From: UBA2561 sp964577275
GTDB lineage: Bacteria > Bacteroidota > Bacteroidia > Cytophagales > Thermoflexibacteraceae
Assembly: GCA_964577275.1 (NCBI GenBank)
Contig: CAZNYR010000004.1
Coordinates: 19,293 to 83,292 of the forward strand
Length of the DNA: 64,000 bases
Reading direction: 5' to 3'
Shown piece after piece: positions 55,832 to 64,000 of the stretch. The stretch's first letter is position 1. Each line of letters opens with the position of its first letter. The notes under the pieces were generated by a model. It saw nothing but the letters and a program-made list of their open reading frames with translations, did not search any database and was not told the DNA's origin. The translations under genes were made by a program, and so were the position numbers.

Positions 55832-57532
55832 TTAATCGAAATAATTTTTCAGGATACGATATAGTTTTTCTTGGTTAATGGGTTTGGAAATCAGGGTATT
55901 CATTTGGTATTGGCGGATGCTGATTTCGGTTGCTTTGGAAGCATCGGCAGTGAGCGCNNNNNNNNNNTGCATTCTGATTTGTCGAGTAGCTTCATAGCCG
56001 TTTTGTTCGGGCATATGCAAATCCATCAAAATCAAATCGAACGCATTTTGCTTGAGCATTTCGACCGCTTGTTCTCCATTATGAACCAAGCTCACCGTAA
56101 TATTCCATTGTTCTAATATTTTTTTGATAACAATTTGATTTATGGGATTATCTTCTGCGACCAAGACTCGAATCGAGAGAGGCGCAAAAGGCATCAAATT
56201 TTGTATCATATCATGCTGATATTCAAGGTTTTGAAAAGGAATTTCGACACGAAAGACCGAGCCTTGATTCAGTTTACTATCTACACTAATTTGTCCATCC
56301 ATCAATGCTGTAAGCTCTTTGACAATCGCCAATCCCAATCCCGTGCCCTTCTGCTTCTGCTCCGATTCCTTCACCTGCTGAAACTCATCGAAAATTGTCT
56401 CCAGCGCTTCCTCAGGCATCCCGNNNNNNNNNNATCCCAATCCCGTGCCGCCATATTTTCGGGTTGTATCCATCGAAGCCTGCGAAAAACTATCAAAAAT
56501 CACGTGGAGTTTGTCTTCGGCAATTCCGATGCCCGTATCTTTAATTTCAAAGGAAATACGCACCGTATTTTTTTGATGTGCCATGATTTTTGCTCGAAAA
56601 TGCACAGACCCTTTGAATGTAAACTTAACGGCATTTTGCAATAAATTTAACAAAATCTGTGTAAGTCGTGTGGGGTCGCCGATGAGTTGGTTAGGCATCT
56701 GAACATCAATTTCTGAAAGGAGTTGGATATTTTTCCTTTTTGCTTCAAAACCAATAATTTTGAGGACATTCCGAATGACGTAATGTGGCTCGAACGGGAT
56801 GCGCTCCAGTTCGATTTTTCCTGCCTCAATTTTTGAAATATCGAGCACATCATTAATCATGAGCAATAAATTTTTGGCGGATTGATGTATGATTTCTAAT
56901 TCTTCGGGCGAATTTTGAGGATTTTTTGGGCGCAATAAAACTTCAGAAAGCCCGATAATGGCATTCAGCGGTGTCCGCATTTCGTGGCTCATATTGGATA
57001 AAAAAGTCGTTTTGGCAGCGGAAGCCTCTTCGGCTTGTTGGCGCAAGATTCGATTTTTCTTTTCACTTTCGCGGAGTAATTCTTCAGTAATAATTCGGCG
57101 GTTTACTTCGGCAACTGCCTGATTTTTAGCCTTTTGATAACGCTCCACTTGCCTCGTTTCATGGGTTACATCCTGAATGCTAAAAACAGCAAAAATCTCC
57201 TCCGAATTGGGCAAGGGCATTCCCGTAATGATAGTGTGTTGTCTTCGGAATTGGTTATCTGATAACTTACAGGGAATCAAGTAGTTATGTAAATAAGAAG
57301 AAAAGATAACAGGTGGCTGCCCTAAGAAAATACCTTCAATACGTTTATAATATTTAGGCTGTTTAAGGTGTGGATAAAAATCTATAATATTCTGATAATG
57401 AATTTGTTGTGTCGTGATTTTGGAAATTTGCGCCATGACATCATTCCAAAACAAAACTCGGAAATCATTATCCAAAACAAAAACTCCGTGAGGAATAAAA
57501 TTGAAGAAATCAAAGCCGTGTTTGATGGACAT
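55832..57532 (-). CDS. Soluble PAS hybrid histidine kinase with receiver domain, interrupted by two assembly gaps
   Basis: About 566 residues as assembled. A PAS domain at about 10-130 (GFDFFNFIPHGVFVLDNDFRVLFWNDVMAQIS), a short coiled coil, HisKA with FLSNMSHEMRTPLNAIIGLSEVL (His is the phosphosite), and HATPase_c with the N box ILLNLLQNAVKFTF, G1 IKDTGIGIA, F box and GGTGLG. Right at gap 56424-56433 a second F/G2 segment appears (GMPEEALETIFDEFQQVKE, GTGLGLAIVKELTALMDGQIS). A receiver follows (VLVAEDNPINQIVIKK; phospho-Asp in LILMDLHMPEQNG), cut by gap 55958-55967 before ALTADAS and the Lys in ISKPI. There are no membrane helices, so it is cytoplasmic. It is the third gene of the response regulator-CheC-kinase operon, 2 bp after cheC. 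Confidence 0.85.
   Translation of the reverse strand: MSIKHGFDFFNFIPHGVFVLDNDFRVLFWNDVMAQISKITTQQIHYQNIIDFYPHLKQPKYYKRIEGIFLGQPPVIFSSYLHNYLIPCKLSDNQFRRQHTIITGMPLPNSEEIFAVFSIQDVTHETRQVERYQKAKNQAVAEVNRRIITEELLRESEKKNRILRQQAEEASAAKTTFLSNMSHEMRTPLNAIIGLSEVLLRPKNPQNSPEELEIIHQSAKNLLLMINDVLDISKIEAGKIELERIPFEPHYVIRNVLKIIGFEAKRKNIQLLSEIDVQMPNQLIGDPTRLTQILLNLLQNAVKFTFKGSVHFRAKIMAHQKNTVRISFEIKDTGIGIAEDKLHVIFDSFSQASMDTTRKYGGTGLGXXXXGMPEEALETIFDEFQQVKESEQKQKGTGLGLAIVKELTALMDGQISVDSKLNQGSVFRVEIPFQNLEYQHDMIQNLMPFAPLSIRVLVAEDNPINQIVIKKILEQWNITVSLVHNGEQAVEMLKQNAFDLILMDLHMPEQNGYEATRQIRMXXXXALTADASKATEISIRQYQMNTLISKPINQEKLYRILKNYFD
55958..55967. other. Assembly gap in the receiver domain
   Basis: Ten N between QIRM and ALTADAS, where a normal receiver has about 10-15 residues. 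The true missing length is therefore probably 30-45 bp. Confidence 0.9.
56424..56433. other. Assembly gap at a duplicated kinase motif
   Basis: Ten N between two copies of the 16-mer GGCACGGGATTGGGAT (coding-strand sense), one belonging to each of two ATPase G2 boxes. Missing sequence of unknown size is likely. Confidence 0.85.
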
Positions 57533-57534
57533 TT

Positions 57535-58131
57535 TTAGGTCAATTTAGCGATTTCTCGTTTTAGGTTTTCAAACGAATTCAAAGTAAATAAAATAATCAC
57601 ATCTCCCTGAATATTAAGTTTTTGTATATCAAATTGTGCTTTGCAAAACAAAATAACGGCATCAGGATTAATGATTTCGGAAGAGAAAAAATGTTGGGGT
57701 GTTCCTTCGTGATAATTAGGCACGATATAGGTGAGTTTTTTTTGAAAAAAATTACTAAGCGACCCCATAATTCCATTGAGGACAATATTGCCGATTTCGG
57801 TCAATGCGCCAGCCTGCATCGTATCAAAATCCGAAGTATTTTTCTCTTCGTTCATCAAGACCGAAACCAATTTGCTGGCACTATTTTTCGGAAAAATAAT
57901 TTGTGAAAAGCCTTCAAAATCACCCATAAATGCCAAATTCACGCCAGAAATGACGGTATCCCGCTCAAAGTCAAGTTTAGAAATCAAATCGGCAAAATGA
58001 ATAATGTGTATGTCAGGCACTTTGAGCAGGATAGGAGTCGCCAACATATCGTTGAGCATGGCACCACCTTTGCCTACTCCGATATTGATGAGTTCGGTTA
58101 AGGCATCTTTCTGGAACTTGGATAATAGCAT
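57535..58131 (-). CDS. CheC-family CheY-P phosphatase-like protein
   Basis: A 198-residue CheC/CheX/FliY-family protein. Both active-site signatures are present: Glu13-x2-Asn16 in LTELINIGVGKGGAMLNDML and Glu112-x2-Asn115 in LTEIGNIVLNGIMG. This is the spacing of the two sites in Thermotoga CheC, which removes phosphate from CheY. Here it sits between a single-domain response regulator (3 bp upstream) and a hybrid kinase (2 bp downstream), so its probable job is to reset that regulator or the kinase's receiver domain. Translational coupling is likely. No chemoreceptor or CheA is nearby, so the pathway need not be classical chemotaxis. Confidence 0.9.
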   Translation of the reverse strand: MLLSKFQKDALTELINIGVGKGGAMLNDMLATPILLKVPDIHIIHFADLISKLDFERDTVISGVNLAFMGDFEGFSQIIFPKNSASKLVSVLMNEEKNTSDFDTMQAGALTEIGNIVLNGIMGSLSNFFQKKLTYIVPNYHEGTPQHFFSSEIINPDAVILFCKAQFDIQKLNIQGDVIILFTLNSFENLKREIAKLT

Positions 58132-58134
58132 AAC

Positions 58135-58503
58135 TTATTGATTTATAGTCAGTAAGGCTCGGCGAATGACCTCCTGTAATTGTTCTTTTTTTGGAGGTTT
58201 ATTGACAAAATCAAAAGCCCCCAATTCCAGACATCGTTTCCTGACACTTTCTTGTACATCTGCCGAAACCACAATGACGGGGGTTTTATTGTCGAGGGCT
58301 TGCAAATCTTCGAGAATTTCTATTCCGCTTTTGTCTGGCATCAATAAATCGAGCAAAATACAATCCAATTTTTCGGAATGAATTTTTTGGAGAGCTTCCT
58401 CGCCATTTTTGGCTGTAATAACCTGACAACCCGTTTCTTTGATATTATCACTCAAAATTTTACGTTGAAACATGGAGTCATCCACAATAAGTATTTTTTC
58501 CAT
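58135..58503 (-). CDS. Single-domain response regulator (CheY-like)
   Basis: A 122-residue receiver only, without output domain. The acidic pocket is Asp8/Asp9 (ILIVDDS), the phosphoacceptor Asp52 is in CILLDLLMPDKSG, the switch Ser is at 80 (VIVVSADV) and the conserved Lys at 102 is in FVNKPPKK. All essential residues are present. As first gene of the operon with CheC and the hybrid kinase, it is the likely diffusible output or phosphate sink. It is divergent from tmRNA. On the minus strand TATCTTCG at 58543-58550 is a weak match to the -7 element. Confidence 0.93.
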   Translation of the reverse strand: MEKILIVDDSMFQRKILSDNIKETGCQVITAKNGEEALQKIHSEKLDCILLDLLMPDKSGIEILEDLQALDNKTPVIVVSADVQESVRKRCLELGAFDFVNKPPKKEQLQEVIRRALLTINQ

Positions 58504-58632
58504 CGGCTGTTATGTAAAGTTTGGGGGGATTGGATTTATCTCCGAAGATACTAAAAACACCCTAAAATACATCGCCATTCCTGAAATAAATATTAGACAT
58601 GGTGTATTTTATCAACTTTTAGGCAAAAAAAC

Positions 58633-58663
58633 TTGCAAAATAAAAATAGACATCGTATCTTTG
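58633..58663 (+). promoter_or_regulatory. Promoter of tmRNA
   Basis: TTG (58633-58635), 20-base spacer, then TATCTTTG (58656-58663): the full Bacteroidota pattern, ending 30 bp before the mature tmRNA 5' end. A short 5' leader would be removed by RNase P. Confidence 0.8.
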
Positions 58664-58693
58664 CCCTCTATTTTTTTAGGTTCTTTAATTTCT

Positions 58694-59059
58694 GGGGTCG
58701 ACTGGTTTTGACGATAAGTGTGGTTGAGTGTAAGCATGTCAGGTGTTGTGAGTATTACCTGTAACTAAAACTTTCAAACTCTTAAATGGCGAAAATAACT
58801 TTGCCCTTGCTGCCTAATCTAAGATAGATAGATAGCTTGTGTTTCTCAGGACTTTACCCTGCTGTTCCTGATTCAGAAGCATCATCCCGCAGGGTCGGTT
58901 TATGAGTTTTCTGCGCCTCATGAATTAGTATCAGTAGATACGGACTTTGGTTGGTTTGTAATGCACCGAGTAATTTCCCGACAATCAAGCATTCACTAAA
59001 CATGTAGAAAGCGCATCAGGTGCCTTTTTCGGACGAGGGTTCGATTCCCTCCGACTCCA
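58694..59059 (+). ncRNA. ssrA: tmRNA (10Sa RNA)
   Basis: A 366-nt tmRNA that rescues stalled ribosomes. The ends pair as GGGGTCG/CGACTCC, with GACTGGTTTTGACG and the T-arm GAGGGTTCGATTCCCTC giving the tRNA-like domain. CCA is not encoded. The tag reading frame is at 58788-58817 and encodes GENNFALAA before TAA (AGENNFALAA including the charged alanine), the Bacteroidota-type tag, preceded by the usual resume region. Pseudoknots fill the middle. Confidence 0.97.
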
Positions 59060-59068
59060 CAAATTATA

Positions 59069-59101
59069 ATAACACGTTGATAATCAATGTGTTATTTTTT
59101 T
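59069..59101 (+). terminator. tmRNA terminator
   Basis: AATAACAC, GT mismatch, TTGA/TCAA, and GTGTTATT form a stem followed by a T-run. Its tip contains a copy of TGATAATCA. Confidence 0.8.
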
Positions 59102-59166
59102 GTCTTTTCGTAAAAAATCACACAGTAAAAAAATAATGCCTAAAGTTTATTATTTTATTAAAACCT

Positions 59167-60693
59167 CTAAAGCCATTCCGTTTTCCATTCCTTGACGGTT
59201 TTATCGTAGCAATTCATCCCGATGAAGCAGATTTTTTTGCCTTGATTTTGGTACTTTTCGTAATATTTATTGTCCTTGATTTGTTGAATAGCCTCATCCG
59301 CAGATTTATTTACTTTGAATTCGATAATGAAAATCGTGTCCTCGTTTTCAACAGTGGCATCAATACGACCTTTATTCGTTTTGACTTCGGATTTGACATG
59401 ATAACCAATCAGTTTGAGTGCCAAATAAAAAATTGCTTGATAATATTTTTCCTGTTTTGCCTCAAACATATCATAAGGAATATTTGCCAAGAGGGTTTTG
59501 AATTGTTCTGCGACATCATCCAAAGCACTTTGACGGAAGGCTTTAGCAATTTGGTAACAAATCGCGCCCGCATTGTGTTGCTCAGAATAATGGTTTAATA
59601 AATAAAGTTCAAAAGATTCCCTGACTTCCTGATTAGGATAACGTAACTCATAAACAAACCGATTAGGCTGGTCTGCAATGGTTAAATAACCCGTCTGAAA
59701 AAGCAAGGTATAAATATCCAGATTTTCAATCTGATAACTTTTAATATTTTCTGTAGCAACTTCCAGATTTTCAATCTGATATAGTTTCTGATGCCGAAGC
59801 ATTTTCAGTAAAAAGGTAGGTGTGCCTGTTTCAAACCAAAAATTATTGAATCGTTTTTGCTTCATTAAATGCAACACTGAAAATGAATTGTACACCGTTT
59901 CTTCTTCCACATCCCAACGATAACCATTGTACCATTCCTTGATTTTGCTAATCATATCCGAACGACTCACATTTTGCCGTTGAGCTAATTGATCAATTTC
60001 GGTCGTAAAATAATGTTCTAATTCGGCTTGCGTGTAACCTACCAAAGCATGAGTTTGGGGACTCATCGTAATATCTTCCAGATGATTCAAGTCCGAAAAA
60101 ATAGATACTTTACTAAATTTAGAAACACCCGTCAAAAAAAAGAAATGAATATGGGCATCCAAACCTTTCACAACAGAATAAAATTGCTTCAATATTTCGC
60201 GGTTTTGTTTGGCGATTTCTAATTCGGTTTCATCCAAATACTCAATGATAGGTTTATCATATTCATCAATCAGAATCGCTACTTTTTTTTCTTGGCTTAA
60301 TTTGATGATCAGTTCTTTAAATTTATCCCCAATCGTTTCTTGTTGCAACGTTAGGCTATGTTTTTCAGCAGTTTCGTCCAAGAGTAGATCAATAGATTTT
60401 TCTAAACCTAATTTTTTAAAATTAGCGTTGGAGAAATCCAACCGAATGACAGGGCGTTCTTCCCATTCAATTTTATCCAAAATCCAAAGCCCTTCAAACA
60501 ATTCTTTTTTACCCAAAAATATCGCCTCTAAGGTACTGATAAGCAGACTTTTTCCAAACCTACGAGGACGAGATAAAAAATAATACACCCCTTGAGTAAT
60601 CAAAGCATGAATATATTGGGTTTTATCCACATACAAATAATTTCCTTCCCGTAACTTTTGAAAATTCTGAATACCTATCGGATATTTTTGCAT
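59167..60693 (-). CDS. AAA-ATPase-like protein with C-terminal PD-(D/E)XK nuclease
   Basis: A 508-residue protein of the AAA-ATPase_like plus PDDEXK_9 family, widespread in Bacteroidota as many paralogues. The N-terminus MQKYPIGIQNFQKLREGNYLYVDKT is the family signature. The P-loop-like motif is SRPRRFGKSLLIS (about 41-53), with the Walker B/Asp region ILIDEYDKPI. The C-terminal nuclease fold carries GRIDATVENEDTIFIIEFKVNKS, with the D...E-F-K triad that suggests an active endonuclease. Function is not known; such genes may be selfish or defensive. It is 36 bp downstream of the restriction-modification gene on the same strand, so it is probably co-transcribed or located in the same island. 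Confidence 0.88.
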   Translation of the reverse strand: MQKYPIGIQNFQKLREGNYLYVDKTQYIHALITQGVYYFLSRPRRFGKSLLISTLEAIFLGKKELFEGLWILDKIEWEERPVIRLDFSNANFKKLGLEKSIDLLLDETAEKHSLTLQQETIGDKFKELIIKLSQEKKVAILIDEYDKPIIEYLDETELEIAKQNREILKQFYSVVKGLDAHIHFFFLTGVSKFSKVSIFSDLNHLEDITMSPQTHALVGYTQAELEHYFTTEIDQLAQRQNVSRSDMISKIKEWYNGYRWDVEEETVYNSFSVLHLMKQKRFNNFWFETGTPTFLLKMLRHQKLYQIENLEVATENIKSYQIENLDIYTLLFQTGYLTIADQPNRFVYELRYPNQEVRESFELYLLNHYSEQHNAGAICYQIAKAFRQSALDDVAEQFKTLLANIPYDMFEAKQEKYYQAIFYLALKLIGYHVKSEVKTNKGRIDATVENEDTIFIIEFKVNKSADEAIQQIKDNKYYEKYQNQGKKICFIGMNCYDKTVKEWKTEWL

Positions 60694-60729
60694 CGCTTTT
60701 TTTATCCGAAGATACGAAATTAAGACACG

Positions 60730-63700
60730 TTAAACAATTTCTTTATGGTCTATTTTCATAAATTCGATTTTATCAATTTCCTTCATTAGCCTATCGGTTT
60801 CAGATAAAGCAACAATAATTTTTTGATAATGATTGATTTCCTCAAACGTTAGTTTTCTACCTTTTCTATCTTTGAGCCACTTTTGAGCAGGTTGATAACC
60901 GCCAATGAAAAACTCCCACGCAATAGCAGGAACTCCCTCAAAATATTGCGTTTCGTTGATGAAAACCTTGCCTTTTTGGGTTGTTTTATTAAGATTGAAT
61001 TTTGGTCTTTCGACTGCATTTTGTCCTTCAATCGGATAAGACGTAATGAAATTATCCACTACTTCACTTTCTAATAAATGAATTTGGCGTATTTCTCCGC
61101 CCAATTTTACCAATTTCCAAAACGTTTCGACATCACTTGGATAGGGAACTCTCGGAAAATCAATTTTCAAAAACTCCTTATAGGTTTCTCTATAATTTGG
61201 CGAATGAAGAACAGCATAGATATAGTCTAAAATGTCAATCGGTGCGAACGTTTTTAGACCTGACAGGTTTTGAAAACCTGTCAGGTCTTTTTCGACAACA
61301 AACTCTAAACCCAACTTTTGAGCAATCTGAGCCACAATTTCTTTTTTTAGATTGGGTTTTCGTGGTTCTTCTGTTTCATAAAGCGTTCCGTCGGTTACTT
61401 CTTTTACTTCCAACGCATTTTTGAGTTTTTCTACCTCCTCTTTTAGTTTGTTGTATTCTTTGGTTTGTTTTTGATAAAGTTTTTCTATTTCTTTANNNNN
61501 NNNNNNNNNNNNNNNNNNNNNNNNNNNNNNNNNNNNNNNNNNNNNNNNNNNNNNNNNNNNNNNNNNNNNNNNNNNNNNNNNNNNNNNNNNNNNNNTCTCT
61601 ATCCAAAAAATGTTGCATTACATTTTCTCTCGCTCTTTCTAATAAATCTGTATCATAATAAATACATCTGGCATCAAAAGGGCGATAATCAATACTTTTT
61701 ATCAATTCGTTTTCAGGTTTAGAGTGATATACTGAGTCTATTTTTGTGATTAAATCTTTACGAGTATAATTGACTAAAACAGCATCTTTGCCACTGACAA
61801 TCCCCACTGAATTGACTACAAACAATTCGTTTATAGAAAAACCTTTATGGTACTTCTTTTGGTTTTCAAAATCCTTTTGCACCATAAAATAATTCGGTGC
61901 AACATTCGGAAGCTCAGTAAAAGAAACGTCTTTAAGCGAATGATTATCTAAAAACTCATACTTAGCTTCTCTTTTTCCATACAAATCATAATGAAAAACT
62001 TGTCCTAATTCGTCTTTTTTCTTTTTTCCTGTTTTTGCAAAAATATTAATGCTTACACCTTGCATAATATCAAAAACATTTTGGTCTATGCTTCCATCTG
62101 GCGAAACTTCTTTTTTCTTGCTATTTCCGTGCAAATCTATCGTATAAATTTTATCATAGGTTTTGAGCAAATTCCAACGCATTCCTCTAAAAGTTGGGTT
62201 ATCCAAAAAACCATGTGGATTGATAAAAGCAAGTACACCACTTCCATTTTTTTCTATAAAATGCTGTCCATAACGCAAAAACTTGACATAATCATCGTTG
62301 AGCCACTTTGGATTCCTTTCTTTCAGCTTTACTTTTCCTTCGGGTTCTTTTTTGTAGTCTTCCATTAAGTCCATAATCCATTGCCCTTTATTTTGACTTT
62401 CGCCACTATACGGAGGATTACCCAAAATAACCATTACAGGCGTGTTTTTCTTGACTTTATTGGCTTCATTTGCCTCTGTACTTAGCCAATTTGCAAAACT
62501 GGTTTCTAATTCCGAGCTTCCTTCTTCCAAAGAATTGGTCAGAAAAACCCGAAAACGTTGCTCCTTTTTGGGTTTAAAATCGGTTTCTTTGAGCAAAAAA
62601 TCCAATTTCAAATGAGCCATTGCATAACTCGCCATCAAAAGTTCAAAGCCATTCAAACGTGGCAAAAGGTCATTTTCGACATAGCTATTCCAAATTCCTT
62701 TTTGATTTTCAAAATTTTTGTAAATGTGTTCTACCGTTTCGGCTAAAAATGTGCCTGTGCCTGTGGCGGGGTCAAGAATCTGTACTTTATGAACCTCTTT
62801 TTCTACTAAAATGCTTTTATTATTACTGGTTTCGCTTACTTTTATTTTCGTTTTGCTACTGTCAGTCAGTCCTTTAGGTAAATTAAATTCTGTTTTCAGA
62901 ATGTCATCAACAGCACGAACAATAAAACTTACAACAGGCTTAGGCGTGTACCAAACGCCTCGACTTTTGCGTAATTTTGGGTCATATTCTGCCAAAAATG
63001 TTTCGTAAAAATGGATAAGCGCATCTTCGGTTTGTGTCGTTCTGCCGTATTCTTTCAAAATAGCCTCCACATTGGCATACACAAAAACATCAGAAAGACT
63101 ATCTACAATCCAAACCAAACGCTCATCTAAATCAAAACCTGCGATATATTGAAATAATTTACGTAAAAATGGATTTGATTTTGGGATTAATGAAGCTGCT
63201 TTTTGACGAGTAAATGTGTTTGGCGAATCATCATGCAAACGAGCGGCAAACATTCCGTAGGCGATTGTTTGAGCATACACATCGGCAAAGGCTTTATGAG
63301 AAATATCTTTAATTAAGATTTGTTTGAAGGCTTCAAATTGGTCTTGAAGTGATGAATCCTCACGTTCTTTTTCATCAGAATTAAGCGATTTTTCGATAAC
63401 TTCGGCTAAAAGTTGAGCCTTTGCAGCCATCATTTCGGCTAATTTTTTCGGACTGGTTATTGTTTGTCCTTCGTAAATGCAAAAATCTTTGATGTGCCTT
63501 TCAAAACTTTCAAAATTTTCGCTAATCGGTATGATTTTGCCGTTTTCTATTTTGCCAATCGCAATACTTTTGATAAATGTATTTTCTTGGTAAAAATGAA
63601 AATCCAAATAATCGGTAAAAGCAATATTATCAAGCGAAGTTTTGTATCTATCAAATTGGGATTTATTTCCATTCTTTTTTTCTCCTTTCAGGTCTTTATC

Positions 63701-63919
63701 TCCAATATCTTTGGCTTCAATGAATCCGACAGGAATATCATTTTGGGTCAATACGTAGTCAGGCGCACCGCAGGCGATGCGTTTAGGTTCGTTTGTAGCG
63801 GCAATTTTGGGAACGATACTTTCTAAAAGTGTTTGTAAATCTCCTCTAAAAGTGTGTTCAGTTGCGTTTCCGAGTTGGTATCGCTTGTCTAAATTCGTGA
63901 TATATTCTTGTAAATTCAT
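60730..63919 (-). CDS. Single-chain type IIG-like restriction-modification enzyme with ISP-type methylase core, crossed by a 100-N gap
   Basis: Two open frames (61493-63919 and 60730 to the gap) belong to one gene of about 1,060 residues. The nuclease is at the N-terminus: the PD-(D/E)XK triad Asp54, Glu68, Lys70 in GAPDYVLTQNDIPVGFIEAKD. A helical spacer and an N6-adenine methyltransferase follow, with motif I ILDPATGTGTF (381-391) and motif IV NPPY (501-504). A target-recognition region begins and the gap follows. A coiled coil and the C-terminal part, with IDILDYIYAVLHSPNYR, QKWLKDRKGRKLTFEEINHYQKI, come next, as in type ISP-like TRDs. No helicase motifs are seen between nuclease and methylase, unlike LlaGI. 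Frames join if the gap is 0 modulo 3. A 33-bp palindrome at 61256-61288 is translated in frame. Confidence 0.88.
61256..61288. repeat. 33-bp perfect palindrome inside a coding sequence
   Basis: Sixteen-base arms (AGACCTGACAGGTTTT) around one central base. Translated on the minus strand it adds eleven residues, DLTGFQNLSGL, between EFVVEK and KTFAPIDIL without shifting the frame. It is related to the palindrome at 4554-4586. Confidence 0.9.
61496..61595. other. Assembly gap of 100 N
   Basis: One hundred N, a standard unknown-length placeholder, lies inside the target-recognition half of the restriction-modification gene. Confidence 0.95.
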
Positions 63920-64000
63920 GTTATTTTTTTGTCAAGCGTGAACTATGAATATTTGAAAGAATATTTTAATGCAAGTTCAAATACTTCAATGTGTTCTATA

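Noticed and set aside
1..64000. CRISPR array, prophage, integrase or insertion sequence
   Set aside because: No spaced direct repeats, phage structural genes or transposase were seen; the accessory blocks show no clear attachment sites.

Overview
The window looks like a chromosomal scaffold of a Bacteroidota bacterium, probably from the Cytophagales (gliding, pigmented type). The evidence is a fused SecDF, a TonB-dependent receptor, a type IX secretion (T9SS) C-terminal sorting domain, a tmRNA tag GENNFALAA, promoter-like TTG-N20-TAnnTTTG elements, a carotenoid lycopene cyclase, a Lacal_2735-type mini-protein and large PAS/GAF histidine kinases. Base composition is moderately AT-rich. Five runs of N (40452-40461, 41079-41088, 55958-55967, 56424-56433, 61496-61595) are scaffold gaps. 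Three genes run through them, and two of those look split only because the run of N is not the true length. I cannot name a species.

Regions. 1-9.6 kb: a truncated TPR/coiled-coil protein, a TonB receptor, a nitrilase-family omega-amidase, SecDF, a small exported protein and an ATP-grasp enzyme, all on the minus strand. 10-24 kb: SufB, a GAF/SpoIIE phosphatase, a GNAT acetyltransferase, an M1 aminopeptidase, a STAS-like protein, a beta-amylase, KdsB, a cysteine-rich Crp/Fnr regulator and a SulP-type transporter. 24-33 kb: lycopene cyclase, a GH3-C/beta-lactamase fusion that has lost its GH3 catalytic domain, trigger factor, tRNA-Leu(UAG), a large sensor kinase and phosphatidylserine decarboxylase. 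33.2-38.5 kb is an accessory island: an MmeI-like single-chain restriction-modification enzyme, a Schlafen-AlbA/ATPase protein ending in an RNA-recognition motif, and an AAC(3)-I-like acetyltransferase. 38.7-53.8 kb: one giant T9SS-exported surface protein of about 5,000 residues. 54.3-59.1 kb: a MORN/YwqK-type protein, a response regulator-CheC-hybrid kinase operon and tmRNA. 59.2-64 kb: an AAA/PD-(D/E)XK protein and a second single-chain restriction-modification enzyme with an assembly gap.

How the genes relate. The housekeeping genes (SecDF, SufB, Tig, KdsB, Psd, tRNA, tmRNA) serve export, Fe-S assembly, folding, LPS, lipid and translation and are mostly single transcription units. The most unusual material is accessory: the Schlafen-RRM fusion co-directional with the MmeI-like enzyme, which may be a defence operon; the giant modular surface protein with its repeats and a helical insert; and a 33-bp palindromic repeat family that has entered one restriction-modification reading frame in phase. 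A short palindrome, YTGATWATCAR, is strongly over-represented across the housekeeping parts and absent from the giant gene.
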